Below, one piece after another: positions 12,901-24,600 of a stretch of DNA of 64,000 nt (position 1 is its first letter; every line of letters begins with the position of its first letter). The stretch is from Sipunculus nudus (taxonomy: Eukaryota; Annelida; Sipuncula; Golfingiida; Sipunculidae), in NCBI GenBank assembly GCA_026874595.1, contig CM049320.1:43472714-43536713 (forward strand). Reading direction: 5' to 3'. Both the position numbers and the translations under genes were made by a program. The notes under the pieces were generated by a model. The model did no database searches and was not told the origin of the DNA. It was given only the letters and a program-made list of their open reading frames with translations.

Positions 12901-13050
12901 AACCTCCAAAGTTCCCCATACAAGTTGGGCCCCCAAGTCGGACAGTTGAGGTTGGTCAGACAATACGTCTTGTCTGTCAGGTGAGGGAGACTCCAGACCT
13001 CCGGGTGAAGAGCATCAAGTGGTCCAGGGTTGACGGAGACTTACCTGAAG
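12901..13050 (+). CDS. HSPG2: Perlecan exon 3: first half of Ig domain 3
   Basis: Acceptor ctgttccag, donor GTATGT, phase 1 at both ends, 49 full codons. It encodes PPKFPIQVGPPSRTVEVGQ, then IRLVCQVRE (first Cys) and IKWSRVDGDLPEG (core Trp). The LPxG turn before the break is typical of perlecan Ig repeats. It completes its domain with exon 4, 3.6 kb downstream across a SINE pair, a minisatellite and a 2.6-kb mobile element. Confidence 0.92.
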
Positions 13051-13110
13051 GTATGTTCAGCATTTGTAGAGCAGAATGTAAATGTAGAGAGTAACGGTTT
13101 CAGATATTGT

Positions 13111-13370
13111 TACGTGGTGACATAAACTGTCTCGCTAGAGAAGCTTGCTTCGCTAGCGAAGCGGTAGGAACGCTGGTCCTGTGCGCCACCATTATGGGTT
13201 CGAATCCCAGATCGACCCAATGTTTTCCCATGAGCTTTGTCTTCATAACAAAATGGGGGCTCTTCCAATGTGACGGTAAACTTTGTGGCCCAGGGGAGAG
13301 CTCACCAAAGTGTGACTCCTGGGATAATTAGTCTTGTTCTGATGGCAGAACGCTTTTAAGAGGGTGTGTG
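13111..13370 (+). mobile_element. tRNA-derived SINE copy 1
   Basis: Has pol III promoter-like boxes: A box near 13153 (tagcgaagcggtagg) and B box GGTTCGAATCC at 13197-13207 within a T-arm-like cattatgggttcgaatccca. The upstream 5' tacgtggtgacataaa motif restarts at 13371 with copy 2. It does not fold as an intact tRNA, so a SINE fits better than a tRNA gene. Confidence 0.65.
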
Positions 13371-13530
13371 TACGGGGTGACATAAAAGCGGACCGAACTG
13401 TCTCACCAGAGAAGCTTGCTTTTCTAGTGAAGCGGTTGGTATGCTGGACTTGTTCTCCACCATTATGAGTTTGAATCCTGGATCAGCCCAGAATTTTCCC
13501 CTGTATTATTTGTCTTCGTAACAATATGTA
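13371..13530 (+). mobile_element. tRNA-derived SINE copy 2, truncated
   Basis: Begins tacggggtgacataaaag, has gtgaagcggttggtatgctg as A box and AGTTTGAATCC (13468-13478) as a decayed B box. Head-to-tail with copy 1 but missing the 3' tail, so dimer formation or a tandem duplication. Confidence 0.6.
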
Positions 13531-13618
13531 TATTCACTCTAAACGGTAAATAACTGTAAATCTAAGATTATTTTCATGGATTAAAACCAGATAAATGTGT
13601 TAGAAGAAAATTGTTGTT

Positions 13619-13982
13619 AAGGGCTGAAACTTGATAAAATGTTGATATGGTAATGTTGTTTATTTTAGGCCTGAAAACATGTCAGTGTGTTGATATGAAA
13701 GAGATGTTTATTTAAGGACTGACATCTGATAAATGTGTTGATGTGAAATTGATGTTTATTTGAGATGTGTTGATATGATATTGATGTTTATTTGAGATGT
13801 GTTGATATGAAATTGATGTTTATTTGGGATGTGTTGATATGAAATTGATGTTTATTTGAGATGTGTTGATATGATATTGAAGTTTATATGAGATGTGTTG
13901 ATATGATATTGATGTTTATTTTAGATGTGTTGATATGATATTGATATTTATTTGAGATGTGTTGATATGATATTGATGTTTA
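13619..13982 (+). repeat. 48-bp then 32-bp repeat resembling the exon 4 acceptor
   Basis: Three longer units ending tttattttag/tttatttaag then G(g)(a/c)ctga, followed by about eight 32-bp units (tgagatgtgttgatatgata + ttgatgtttatt). The last unit, taatgttttttaag, lies on the far side of element B1 at 16597-16633 and is the working acceptor of exon 4. Confidence 0.88.
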
Positions 13983-16596
13983 TTGTATCCCCAGACAAAG
14001 TCGGGGGATACTATGTTTTCATACCGGTCCCGCCGCCGCCGCCGCCGCCGCCGCATATAAATCTTGTTGGCGCAATAACCCAAAAAATATTTCACGGAAC
14101 TTTACCAAACTTGGTATATGTATAGATATGGGTGAGAGGACGACGCCCATTTAAAATGAGGTCATGACCTTTACTAGGAGAGGGTCCTTGACCTTGAATA
14201 GGTCCAATTTTTGGGAAAATCACACAAATTCTTTAATATCTCAAGAAATCTTGCATAGGTTTATCCTAAAATCAAGTTGATGGAAGATCATGGATAGGGT
14301 TGTCATGTTCCAGAAACTGGTGGCGCCACCTATTATTCTTTACTTGTTTTCATGCCGTTTAATACTCCCAAAATTGCTACCTTACAGTACTGTGAGCATT
14401 ATAAGTCAAAAACTAATGGACAGATTTCTTTTATATTATGCATATACATAGGTATGGGTTATGGGATGATGGTTATTTAAATTGGGGTCATGACCTTTCC
14501 TATGTTAGTGGCCTTGACCTTGAATATTGCCATATATGGTGAAAATCACACTCCTCTTATGATATCTCCAGTGTTGATAGCCATATAGATTTCAAACATG
14601 ACTTATGTATGGCCCACCACTAAAGTAAGAACCCTATAGGTTCGAGGGTCATGAGGTCAAAGGTCAAGGTCACCGGACTGGCATTTTAAAATATACTGTG
14701 GATGCATTTTAAGCCAAACTTTCATCCCAGGTCTTCCATCTTGAATATATAGCTCACTTGCCAATATTGGATGATCCATAGAAATTTTGGGGTCACAGTG
14801 TCAAAGGTCAAGGCCACAGGAGCTATCTGTCCAAAAATTAGTTTCTGGATGATAATTCCTTCTTTTATTGATGTATGGATTTCAAACTTGACTTGTATTT
14901 GACCCATTGGAAAAGCAAGACCTGAATTGATTTTGGGGTCATGAGGTCAAAGGTCAAGGTCACAGGAAACCTCTTTAAAAAGGTTGTGGATGCAATTTCA
15001 GCCAAAAAATTCATCCGAGATCTTTCATCTTGCACATATAGTTCACCTGCCAAGAGTGGAAGACCCCTATCAATTGTGAGGTCACAAGGTCAAAGGTGAA
15101 GGTCACAGGAGCCATCTGTCCAAAAATTAGTTTCTGGATGATAATTCTGCTTTTATTGATGTATGGATTTCAAACTTGACTTGTATTTGACCCATTGGAA
15201 AAGCAAGACCTGAATTGATTTTGGGGTCATGAGGTCAAAGGTCAAGGTCACAGGACACATCTTTAAAAAGGTTGTGGATGCAATTTCAGCCAAAAAAATC
15301 ATCTGAGATCTTTCATCTTGCACATACCATTCACCTGCCAAGAGTGGAAGACCCCTATCAATTTTGAGGTCACAAGGTCAAAGGTGAAGGTCACAGGAGC
15401 CATCTGTCCAAAAATTAGTTTCTGGATGATAATTCCTGCTTTTATTGATGTATGGATTTCAAACTTGACTTGTATATGTCCCATTGGAAAAGCAAGACCA
15501 AAATTGATTTTGGGGGCATGAGGTCAAAGGTCAAGGTCACAGGACACATCTTTAAAAAGATGTGGATGCATTTTCAGCCAAACATTTCATCTCAGATCTT
15601 TCATCTTGCACATATAGTTCACCTGCCAAGAGAGGAAGAACCCTATCAATTTTGAGGTCACAAGGTCAAAGGTGAAGGTCACAGGAGCCATCTGTCCAAA
15701 AATTAGTTTCTGGATGATAATTCCTGCTTTTATTGATGTGTGGTTTTCAAACTTGACTTGTATATGTCCCATTGGAAAAGCAAGACCATAATTGATTTTG
15801 GGGTCATGAGGTCAAAGGTCAAGGTCACAGGATACATCTTTAGAAAGGTTGTTGATGCAATTTCAGCCAAAAAATTCATCTGAGATCTTTCATTTTGCAC
15901 ATATAGTTCACCTGCCAAGAGTGGAAGACCCCTATCAATTTTGAGGTCACAAGGTCAAAGGTGAAGGTCACAGGAGCCATCTGTCCAAAAATTAGTTTCT
16001 GGATGATAATTCCTGCTTTTATTGATGTATGGATTTCAAACTTGACTTGTATATGTCCCATTGGAAAAGCAAGACCCAAATTGATTTTGGGGTCATGAGG
16101 TCAAAGGTCAAGGTCACAGGACACATCTTTAAAAAGATGTGGATGCATTTTCAGCCAAACATTCATCTCAGATCTTTCATCTTGCACATATAGTTCTCCT
16201 GCCAAGAGAGGAAGAATGCTATCAATTGTGAGGTCACAAGGTCAAAGGTGAAGGTCACAGGAGCCACCTGTAAAAAAATTAGTTTCTGGATGATAATTCC
16301 TGCTTTTATTGATGTATAGATTTCAAACTTGACTTGCATATGTCCCATTGGAAAAGCAAGACCCAAATTGATTTTGGGGTCATGAGGTCAAAGGTCAAGG
16401 TCACAGGACACATCTTTAAAACAATCAAGGTCACAGGACCAACATCTTCAACAAGATTGTGGATTGTTAGATGGAAGAAACAATAAATATGCCAAGTGTC
16501 AGTATATGCTGCCAAAATTGGGGGTCTGTTCTTAAAGGAGGGGGGCCTACTATGTCTGGGGATACTCTGGCACCTGCGGTGCCAAGAAATGTCTAG
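13983..16596 (+). mobile_element. Family B Helentron/HINE-like element, copy B1
   Basis: Starts TTGTATCCCCAGAC, a 5' hairpin (GTATCCCC...GGGGATAC), ends with perfect subterminal inverted repeat GTCTGGGGATAC (16554-16565), hairpin GGCACC-TGC-GGTGCC (16569-16583), 9-nt spacer, then CTAG (16593-16596) followed by TT. These are Helitron/Helentron 3'-end hallmarks with TT target. The core has about six tandem dimer units of 287-289 bp. Inserted inside the 32-bp minisatellite. No Rep/helicase frame. Confidence 0.82.
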
Positions 16597-16633
16597 TTTG
16601 AGATGTGTTGATATGATATTAATGTTTTTTAAG

Positions 16634-16771
16634 GATCAAGGCAAGCTAATGGTATCTTGGACATCCGTAACATACAGACACAGGATACGGGCCGCTACCA
16701 GTGTACTGTAGAGCTGGACTCTGGCTTCTCTAGATACACATATGTAGTTGTGTCTGTCAAATCGGGAACAG
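16634..16771 (+). CDS. HSPG2: Perlecan exon 4: second half of Ig domain 3
   Basis: Encodes ANGILDIRNIQTQDTGRYQC (second Cys) and the closing strand YTYVVVSVKSG. Donor is G|GTAAGT. The acceptor is ttttttaag (AAG rather than CAG/TAG), which gives a phase-1 entry and keeps the frame with exon 3. It lies only 37 nt after the 3' end of mobile element B1, inside the last unit of a 32-bp repeat, so the functional acceptor region is repeat-derived or the source of the repeat. Confidence 0.88.
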
Positions 16772-16919
16772 GTAAGTAATGTTTCTAGATCTGATGGATA
16801 TGGGAGGTGTGTTATAACAATGTGTAAAAGGTTACCACATTATATAGATGTAAAACCATATGACATTATACCATTTGCCAGAGGGTACTGCTGTACTGTA
16901 TTTTGTATTTGATTTATGT

Positions 16920-16959
<40 letters not shown>

Positions 16960-18107
16960 ATATGTGTATAGATAATTGGTGTTAATATTATTAGGGCCCC
17001 ACTTGAAAACACAGGTACCCCATAGTAATCATCCTGTCTGACCATCTAGCTGTCCACAAATTCATTCTTTATGATAATCAGTTTTTATTAAATGATATGT
17101 TTAAAATGTTACATATCTATGCCCCCACTACTAAGGTAAGAACCCTGGGGTAGCTGTTTTCAATTTTACAAGCCCACCAGGCCTGTAAATAGGGAATTTC
17201 ACAGGCCAGCAAGGCTATTTACAGGCCTGCATCATTCCCTTGGCCTTACTTTAACTATCTAATAATCTGAATTGACAAACATCTTAAACAAAATTTCTTT
17301 GAATCGTGACATTAAGATAGCAAAAATTTTGTTCTTGTACATATGTTACACCTTGGGTTAGGTTTGTTGATATATGCCTTCCCTATGTTCTTTTGTGTGT
17401 AGGGAGGGGAGGAGGTTCATAATGAGAGATAATAAGATAGATAACCCTTTCAATTATAGAAATTACCAATTATAATTTAGCAGATGAAGGTATAGTATCA
17501 TATAGGTTTCTTGCGGTTTAATTTTGGGTTTGAATGGCAGACAGGGACAAACTGTGTGAACGGATCATTTCTTTCATGAATGTTGTGGTTATATATTAAG
17601 GCTTAACGCTGCTTGTACAAATGATTAATTCAGTGACCAAAAACATGACATTTCTCGTGGTATAAAGTATTCAGAATACCAATGACCACCTTCTTTTAGT
17701 CACTACTTTAATGTAAAAGACAAAGTCCATGCCAACAGTTGGTGTGAAGTCAGTCAAATTTGATACTTCCCGGTAAAATTTAAAGGGTTGGTGACGTGGT
17801 CCATTCTGCAGGATAAAGATCCCTATGACAGCTAGTCTCATAATAAATAGTGATTCAGATATACCTGATGACATTGACCCTATAAATGTCAATATATGAT
17901 TATGAAAAAACGGAGCCTATTTTAAAGGGGGGGGGGGGGGGTATGCCCTGATGCCATAACTTCCAGTGGATTATATAAACCGAAATTAAGAAAGCAAGGT
18001 ATTAAAATAAAAAGATAAATGTACTTTCAGAATGTCATTTTTAATTGCAAGTATTAAGTTTACAGTTTACAGTTTACAGTTTACATACATTTATAACAAT
18101 TTTCTAG
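16772..18107. other. Intron 4: microsatellite, inverted repeat, decayed repeat
   Basis: Holds a (TA)n/(TG)n tract at 16921-16962, a decayed repeat G fragment at 16993-17160, a 15-bp perfect inverted repeat (CAGGCCTGTAAATAG, 17178-17192 and 17215-17229), a 13-14 nt poly-G run near 17928, and four TTTACAG copies before the exon 5 acceptor. No gene seen. Confidence 0.7.
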
Positions 18108-18253
18108 TTTCACCTCCGACTGCACAGCTCGACCTACAGCGCCGTGTGATTGCTCAAGGATCAAGCGCCACCCTCCGCTGTATTGTGACAGGCCAACCCC
18201 CACCAACAGTCACATGGTCCCGTGTCAGTGGAGAACTCACCGCCAACCATCAG
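18108..18253 (+). CDS. HSPG2: Perlecan exon 5: first half of Ig domain 4
   Basis: Acceptor ttttctag, phase 1 in, phase 0 out, 48 full codons. Encodes VSPPTAQLDLQRRV, ATLRCIVTG (first Cys) and VTWSRVSGELTANHQ (core Trp). Donor CAG|GTGTCA is weak, but it lets the reading continue with ISNNILRI in exon 6, as expected for an Ig E strand. Four head-to-tail TTTACAG copies lie 24-50 nt upstream of the acceptor. Confidence 0.87.
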
Positions 18254-18344
18254 GTGTCATGGCATAACACTACACCAGCTTGCAACACAAAGCAAACAAA
18301 CATAGGGTACAACCATAGGTCGAGCCCTCAAGTTGAAATAACAC

Positions 18345-19520
18345 AGACAGAGAGACAGACAGAACATATTGTCTGTTTTCTGTCAGTTGTATAACTTTCA
18401 GAGCAGTTGCTTAGAAACTGTGGCCTGTAGAATGACAAAAAAACAGGCAAGAAGATAAAGCTGACAACAACATGAACAGACAGACATTCTGACTGACTAA
18501 CACAACCTGGATGACATTTAACTAGGAAAAGTTCTGGGGAATTCATAGAGGAACAAAATGAGCTATAGTTTGTGTAGATAGAACAATTTTTTTTACAAAG
18601 TTATGAGAAAAAAAAATTTTGATTTTATTTAATGTCCTTGACCCTTCATTTTTTTCAACCATAAACAACAGACTTATTGGAGTTCTCTTTCTATCAACTG
18701 TATAACTTTTAAAGCAATCGCTCAAGAATTGTGGCCTGTAGAGTGAGAGCAGTAAAATCTCACAAAATCTCATTTTACGTAAAACAGTACTAGATCAAAT
18801 TGGTATAAATTTGAGTCAAACTAATCAACGGCAGCCTGAAGCAAAAAAACTAGATATATCTGGTTTGTAATTTGAAAAAGTTGTAAAAAAATAAGACCAA
18901 GTATTTTCTAATATCATGAATTTCCCCTCAAAATGTGTAACCATGGTACCGCAGATTTTAGGCAGCATAGAAAAATGGCCATGAAATGAAGAATAGAATG
19001 AACTACAGTTTGACCTTAAACCAATTCGCATTAAAAGACAATAGGGTTCTAGAAATATATAGTTATTCTATCAACTGTATATCATTCAGAGCAATTGCTC
19101 AAAAATTGTGGCCTGAAGAATGCCATATGTCAGACAAAATTCAAGCAGGGAAAGCTACTTTGACAACAACTGCGAACAGACGGACATACTAACAGACTGA
19201 CACATCTTGGATGAAAGTTAACTTGACCATGCATGTTATTGGGAATGCATAGAGGAACAAAATGAGCTACAGTTTGTGCAGATAGACTTGTGCAAAATTT
19301 AACGAAGTTATGATGAAAATAAAGATTTTGAAGTTTATCAATGACCTTGACCGTCAACCAATATTAACCAGAACAGAAGGTGTCTGGGACTTTTGATTGT
19401 CAATCAACTGTGTGAGTTTTAAAGCAATTGCTGCAAAATTGTGTCCTGTAGAGAGGAGACAGACAAAACAAGAACAGACAAACAGACATATGCAACTGAC
19501 CAAGATTTCTAGCAAGCAAC
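18345..19520. repeat. Tandem array of four diverged 330-380-bp units in intron 5
   Basis: Units recur at about 18380, 18690, 19070 and 19400, each with tatcaactgtataactttnaa, agcaattgctcaaaattgtggcctgtagaa-like text and, in two, gaggaacaaaatgagctaya. Probably the core of a mobile element; no clear ends. Confidence 0.65.
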
Positions 19521-19880
19521 AATCAACACAAGTCATATAATCAGCCCATATGACTACGCCAGATCCAGTATGTCTACCGAGATGTATTTGTAATTGTACC
19601 TCCATCTTGATGTTCTGGTTTGTCTATCCCAGTGTCTGTTCTATGTAAAAGCAAGTCTTGCAACTTTCAGATTAACAGAATATTCCCAGTATTGCCATTT
19701 CCTGTAATTTTTTTGTTTTCTATACATCTCTTGTGGCTGGAACAGTGACCAATGTAAGTAATATCTCGTTTTTAATATCTCATTGATAATGCTTACTTGT
19801 TGGGAGATTTCTCTGGGTTATCCCTCTTGGTTGGAGCAGTTTCTGTCAAAAGTAGTATTTAATGTAATGTTTGTTTGTAG

Positions 19881-19998
19881 ATCTCTAACAATATTCTGAG
19901 GATCTTGAGGGCAGACACAGCAGATAGAGGTGTGTATGTGTGCCTCGCCAGAAACCGTGTCGGCCAAGCCCAGGCTGCTGGATATGTGGAAATCGAGC
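19881..19998 (+). CDS. HSPG2: Perlecan exon 6: second half of Ig domain 4
   Basis: Acceptor tttgtttgtag, donor C|GTAAGT, phase 0 in and phase 1 out. Encodes ISNNILRILRADTADRG followed by VYVCLARNRVGQAQAAGYVE, including the second domain Cys and the G-strand. Length and motif spacing are normal for perlecan Ig repeats. Confidence 0.9.
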
Positions 19999-20162
19999 GT
20001 AAGTCACACACACTCGTACAATCTGAAATTCAATAATCAGTCTGCTTCAAATTTCATAATCACAAAGATATAAAGGAGAATCTAATCACTTGTCATTCAC
20101 ATAGTCAGTATCTATATGGTGTTTGTTGTAGAATGATTTGAACTAGTGGTAACTATTTGCAG

Positions 20163-20286
20163 GTCGCAGTGTGCCCGAGATCCAGATTTATCCAAACATC
20201 TCACAAACCATCCCACTTGGAGGAAGTGCTTTGTTCCAGTGTCGTATAATCGGCGGAGAACCAAGACCAGCTGTAGAGTGGAAGAG
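20163..20286 (+). CDS. HSPG2: Perlecan exon 7: first half of Ig domain 5
   Basis: Acceptor ctatttgcag, phase 1 in, phase 2 out. Encodes RSVPEIQIYPNISQT (NIS is a possible N-glycosylation sequon), ALFQCRIIG (first Cys) and VEWKR (core Trp). Donor is AAGAG|GTCTGA, a weak +3 to +6 sequence, chosen because it joins in frame to exon 8. The following intron, 14.2 kb, is by far the longest in the window and is almost all nested repeats. Confidence 0.85.
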
Positions 20287-21040
20287 GTCTGACTCATCTT
20301 TCAAACCTTTCACCTTTTTAATCATGATGTTACAAGCTTAATGCTTATTATTAAGACATTTCATATGCAGCCAGTTATCTTTTGATCATTTGTACATATT
20401 ATGCATTCATGCCATCTGAAACTTAAAGGGACATAATCTGAGCAATATTATGCCTTTTCTGTTCATACTATCAGTTAAGTTTTGCTTTATACAAAAGCCT
20501 CCCAGCAAAACCGTCCCAGCACACAGCCTCAGTACTTCCTATACAGCTGTGTAACACCTTGTTATGGTTCTGCGTGTGAGTAAACACAGTCCATGTGTGT
20601 CTGTTTACCATAACAAGGTCATGTGACTCGAGGTCTGATTTTGTGCATGCACAACAGATCCCAAACAAGGACTAGTCCAAACTAGTCAATACATGGACCT
20701 TCGCGCCATTTGATATATCCCCGCTTGTTGGACATTATGGTCCATGGACCGAATGTATAGTCATTGTAGAACCTGTCGCAACAGGACTGTACAAAAGGTC
20801 CAGGGACCTCAGCTGAAATTGCATGTTTAACATGTGTTGTATCAGCCACTGGGAACATGTGTTACATTTTTTTGGGCCAACTCCTGATTGACAGGCGTCG
20901 TTGCCCAGGCAATGCATGAGCTGTGTTTATGTTGATGCCTTTGATTGCACAGTCCACTTTTTTTTACACTCATCCAAATGAGAAAGCCAACTGTTCCAGA
21001 GCAGTATTTTGGCAGGTACAAATTTATTTCAAAGAGAAGA
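20287..21040. other. Start of the 14.2-kb intron 7
   Basis: Mostly unique. A 13-bp perfect inverted repeat (ACCTTGTTATGGT at 20556-20568; its complement at 20607-20619) forms a hairpin with a 38-nt loop. No gene seen. Confidence 0.65.
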
Positions 21041-21044
21041 TGCT

Positions 21045-21334
21045 ATTTTTAGCTCAGCTAACTGTAAGTCAACTGAGCTATTGGGATTGGTCAGCGTCCA
21101 TCCGTCTGCCTGTCTAGCTATCCATCTGTCCGTCCGTACATTAGAATGGCATGTTTTGACACTGTTGAACCTAGAAACCTGTAACTGAATATCCAGGGAG
21201 GTCTATTAAAAAATCTTTTTGGAAACTTAAAATTAGGTCACTGTGACCTATATCCTCTGAGCTATGGGGCTTGTAAATACCACCCCCCTCAGAATAATTA
21301 AAAATTTGATACAAAACCTCCAGTATCTTGATAA
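21045..21334 (+). mobile_element. Family A 5' fragment
   Basis: Starts ttttagctcagctaactgtaa and follows the short-type A text to gatacaaaacctccagtatc, then is broken by a family B element starting at 21335. Confidence 0.7.
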
Positions 21335-21693
21335 TTGTATCCCCAGACAAAGTCGGGATACTATGGTTTAAGCATGGTCAGGCCTCCCCTCCGCTGCCGC
21401 AGAGATTTCATTTGGACGCGATAACTCGATAAATATTTAATGGATCATTACCAAACTTGACATGTGCATAGATAAGGGTGAGAAGATGAAGCCTATTTAG
21501 AATCAGGTCATGACCTTTACTAGGAGAGTGACCTTGACCTTGAATATTTCAATTTTTGAGGAAAATCACACAAATTCTTAAATATCTTGAGAAATCTTGC
21601 ATGGATTGATCCAAAAATCAACTTTACTGAAGATCTTGGATAGTGATGTCATGTACCGGAAACTGGTGGCACCACCTGTTATTCTTTTCTTGT

Positions 21694-24600
21694 TTTTTAG
21701 CTCAGCTGACTATAAGTGACTGGTCCATTGTCCGTCGTCCGTCCGTCTGTCTGTCCGTCCGTCCGTCCGTCCGTCTGTCCGTCTGGATGTCCGTCCGTAA
21801 GACTGGCACGTTTCGACACCGTTGGACCTACGAATCTGAATTTCGGCATACAGTTAGATGTCCCCATAATCTCCTACCATGCCAAAAACTGGGTCAATAG
21901 GACTTCGTTCCTTTGAGATATTAAGGAAAAACCTCAATTTTTTATTAGAAATCTATTTTCACACTTCAGGACTGCCTAATATCAAAACCACCCATCTGGT
22001 TTTCTTCATACTTACCATAAATATTCCTCTATATAGTTCCTATGTACATGCCAGATATTAAGTCAGTATTATATAATTTAAAAAAGTTATGGGCCCAAAC
22101 ATAATGGACTTTGTAAAAAAATCAGGAAGATATTTGGTCACTTAAGACCAAAAGTGTTAAAGGTAGGGACTTTTTTCCAGTAATACAACTTTAATTAATC
22201 AAAATTTAAATGCATACCAAAAATTAGATAAAAATTTGTTAAATTTTTTTAAATATTGGCAAAAATATAAAATTGGTACCTTAAATTTTGCCCAACTTTG
22301 GCCATGGCACGTTTTTTTCCTGTAAGTACTGTGGATTTAATTTTCACACCATGTATACATAAGGATTTCATCTGTTAAAATCTGAAATTTGAAAATAAAA
22401 GCTGCAAAATTAGGCTAGTTATTTAATTTTTTTTGGAGGCTCTTGTTGTATTCCCTTACATTGTCAAGAAGTCCAATTTGATGACTGTAGGTCATTCAGT
22501 GCACATCTCTATGCTCCCCAGGCTGTTGACATTATTTTAGATGTCCCCAAAATCTCCTACCATACCGAAAATTTGGTCATTAGGACTTTGTTCCTTCGAG
22601 ATATTAAGGAAAAAAAACTCCGTTTTCCATAAAAAAAAGCCATTGTTACACTTCAAGGCTGCCTAATATCAAAACCACTGATCTGTTTTTGATCGTATTT
22701 AGTATTCACATTTTTTTATACATTTTCTATTAACATACCAAAAATTAGGTCAGTATTGGGTATTATTTTGAAGTTATGGGCCAAAACATAATTCAATTTT
22801 TTAAAAAATCAGGAAATATATTTACTCACCTAACATGAGAATTGCTGAACCTAGAGACTTTTTTTCAGGAATATAACTTTATTTAATCAAGATTCAATTG
22901 TTTACCCAAAATTAGATCTGAATTTTGCAAATTTTTCAAGTTATTAGCATAAATAAAAAATCAATACCTTAAATTTTGTCCAACTTTGGCACTGTTGATT
23001 TAATTTTCCCAGCATATATGCATAAGGATTTAATCTTTTAAAGTCTGAACTTTCCAAAGAAATTGATAGGATTGAATAGCTTTTATTCATGTTTTCATAC
23101 ACCATGTCAAGTGTTGTTTACATCTAGCCCACCTAGTAGTACAGCCTTCACTTGCATTATGTAACCCACCCCAGGCAGCTTACCTTGGCCCAGCTTGGCC
23201 ACTACTAGCAGGCTTCCCCTCTGCCCTGCACTCATCCCCCTTCCAGCTGGTGCATAAACTAGATGAATGTTATTATTGTATCCGCCAAAACAGAGTTTTG
23301 CGGATACTATGTTTTCAGCTGGCCGCCGCCGCCGCGTAGGTGTCCGGAGAACTCCTCTGTAACCGCTGGGCGGAATTTTCCAAAACCCGGGATTATGTTC
23401 GGGTCACATGTGAACTGCTGCGCTCCGATTTTGTTTTGACCTCTGACCTTTCCTCTGCGCTCTGCATCCGTTTGTGCGTCTGTTTCCACACATAAACCCA
23501 CATATCTCGGGAACCGTTAGACCGATCAGGAAAATTTTTTTGCACAAATGTAGCCCTCTGAGAGCTTTATAACATACACCAAAAATGGTGGCGCCACCTG
23601 CAACCATGTTTGCACAGTGTCCATCTGTTCGTCTGCCTTGGGTTAAAATCACTCATATCTCTGCAGTGACTTGACTAATTCACCTGAAATTCGGCATGCG
23701 TAAATATCCTGGATAGCTTTTCTGATTTTATGACAGGTGGCGCCACCTACATTCACGTTTACGCTGCAGACATCCAAGCTCATATCTCGGGAACCGTTTG
23801 ACCGATCAGGAAAATTCTTTTGCACAAATGTAGCCCTTGGAGAGCTTTATAACATACACCAAAAATGGTGGCGCCACCTGCAACCATGTTTGCACAGTGT
23901 CCATCTGTTTGTCTGCCTTGGGTTAAAATCACTCATATCTCTGCAGTGACTTGACTAATTCACCTGAAATTTGGCATGCGTATACATCCTGGATAGCTTT
24001 TCTGAATTTATGACAGGTGGCGCCACCTTCATTCACGTTTACGCTGCAGACATCCAAGCTCATATCTCGGGAACCATTTGACCGATCAGGAAAATTCTTT
24101 TGCACAAATGTAGCCCTTGGAGAGCTTTATAACATACACCAAAAATGGTGGCGCTACCTGCAACCATGTTTGCACAGTGTCCATCTGTTTGTCTGCCTTG
24201 GGTTAAAATCACTCATATCTCTGCAGTGACTTGACTAATTCAACTGAAATTTGGCATGCGTATACATCCTGGATAGCTTTTCTGATTTTATGACAGGTGG
24301 CGCCACCTACATTCACGTTTACGCTGCAGACATCCAAGCTCATATCTCAGGAACCGTTTGACCGATCAGGAAAATTTTTTTGCACAAATGTAGCCCTTGG
24401 AGAGCTTTATAACATACACAAAAAATGGTGGCGCCACCTGCAACCATGTTTGCACAGTGTTCATCTCCTGTCTGCCTTGGGTTAAAATCACTCATATCTC
24501 TGCAGTGGTTTGACTAATTCACCTGAAATTTGGCATGCTTATACATCCTGGATAGCTTTTCTGATTTTATGACAGGTGGCGCCACCTACAATCAAGTTTA

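Noticed and set aside
13111-13530. Functional tRNA genes
   Set aside because: B boxes are good but acceptor and anticodon stems do not pair properly; two head-to-tail copies with a shared leader fit a SINE.
14722-16515. Repeated 60-70-codon minus-strand frames in B1 (and 56875-57725 in B2)
   Set aside because: They recur with the core unit of a non-autonomous mobile element and have no recognisable domain.
21733-21800. GTCC microsatellites as telomere- or centromere-type repeats
   Set aside because: They always sit at a fixed place next to the 5' hairpin of family A or E elements, so they are element parts.
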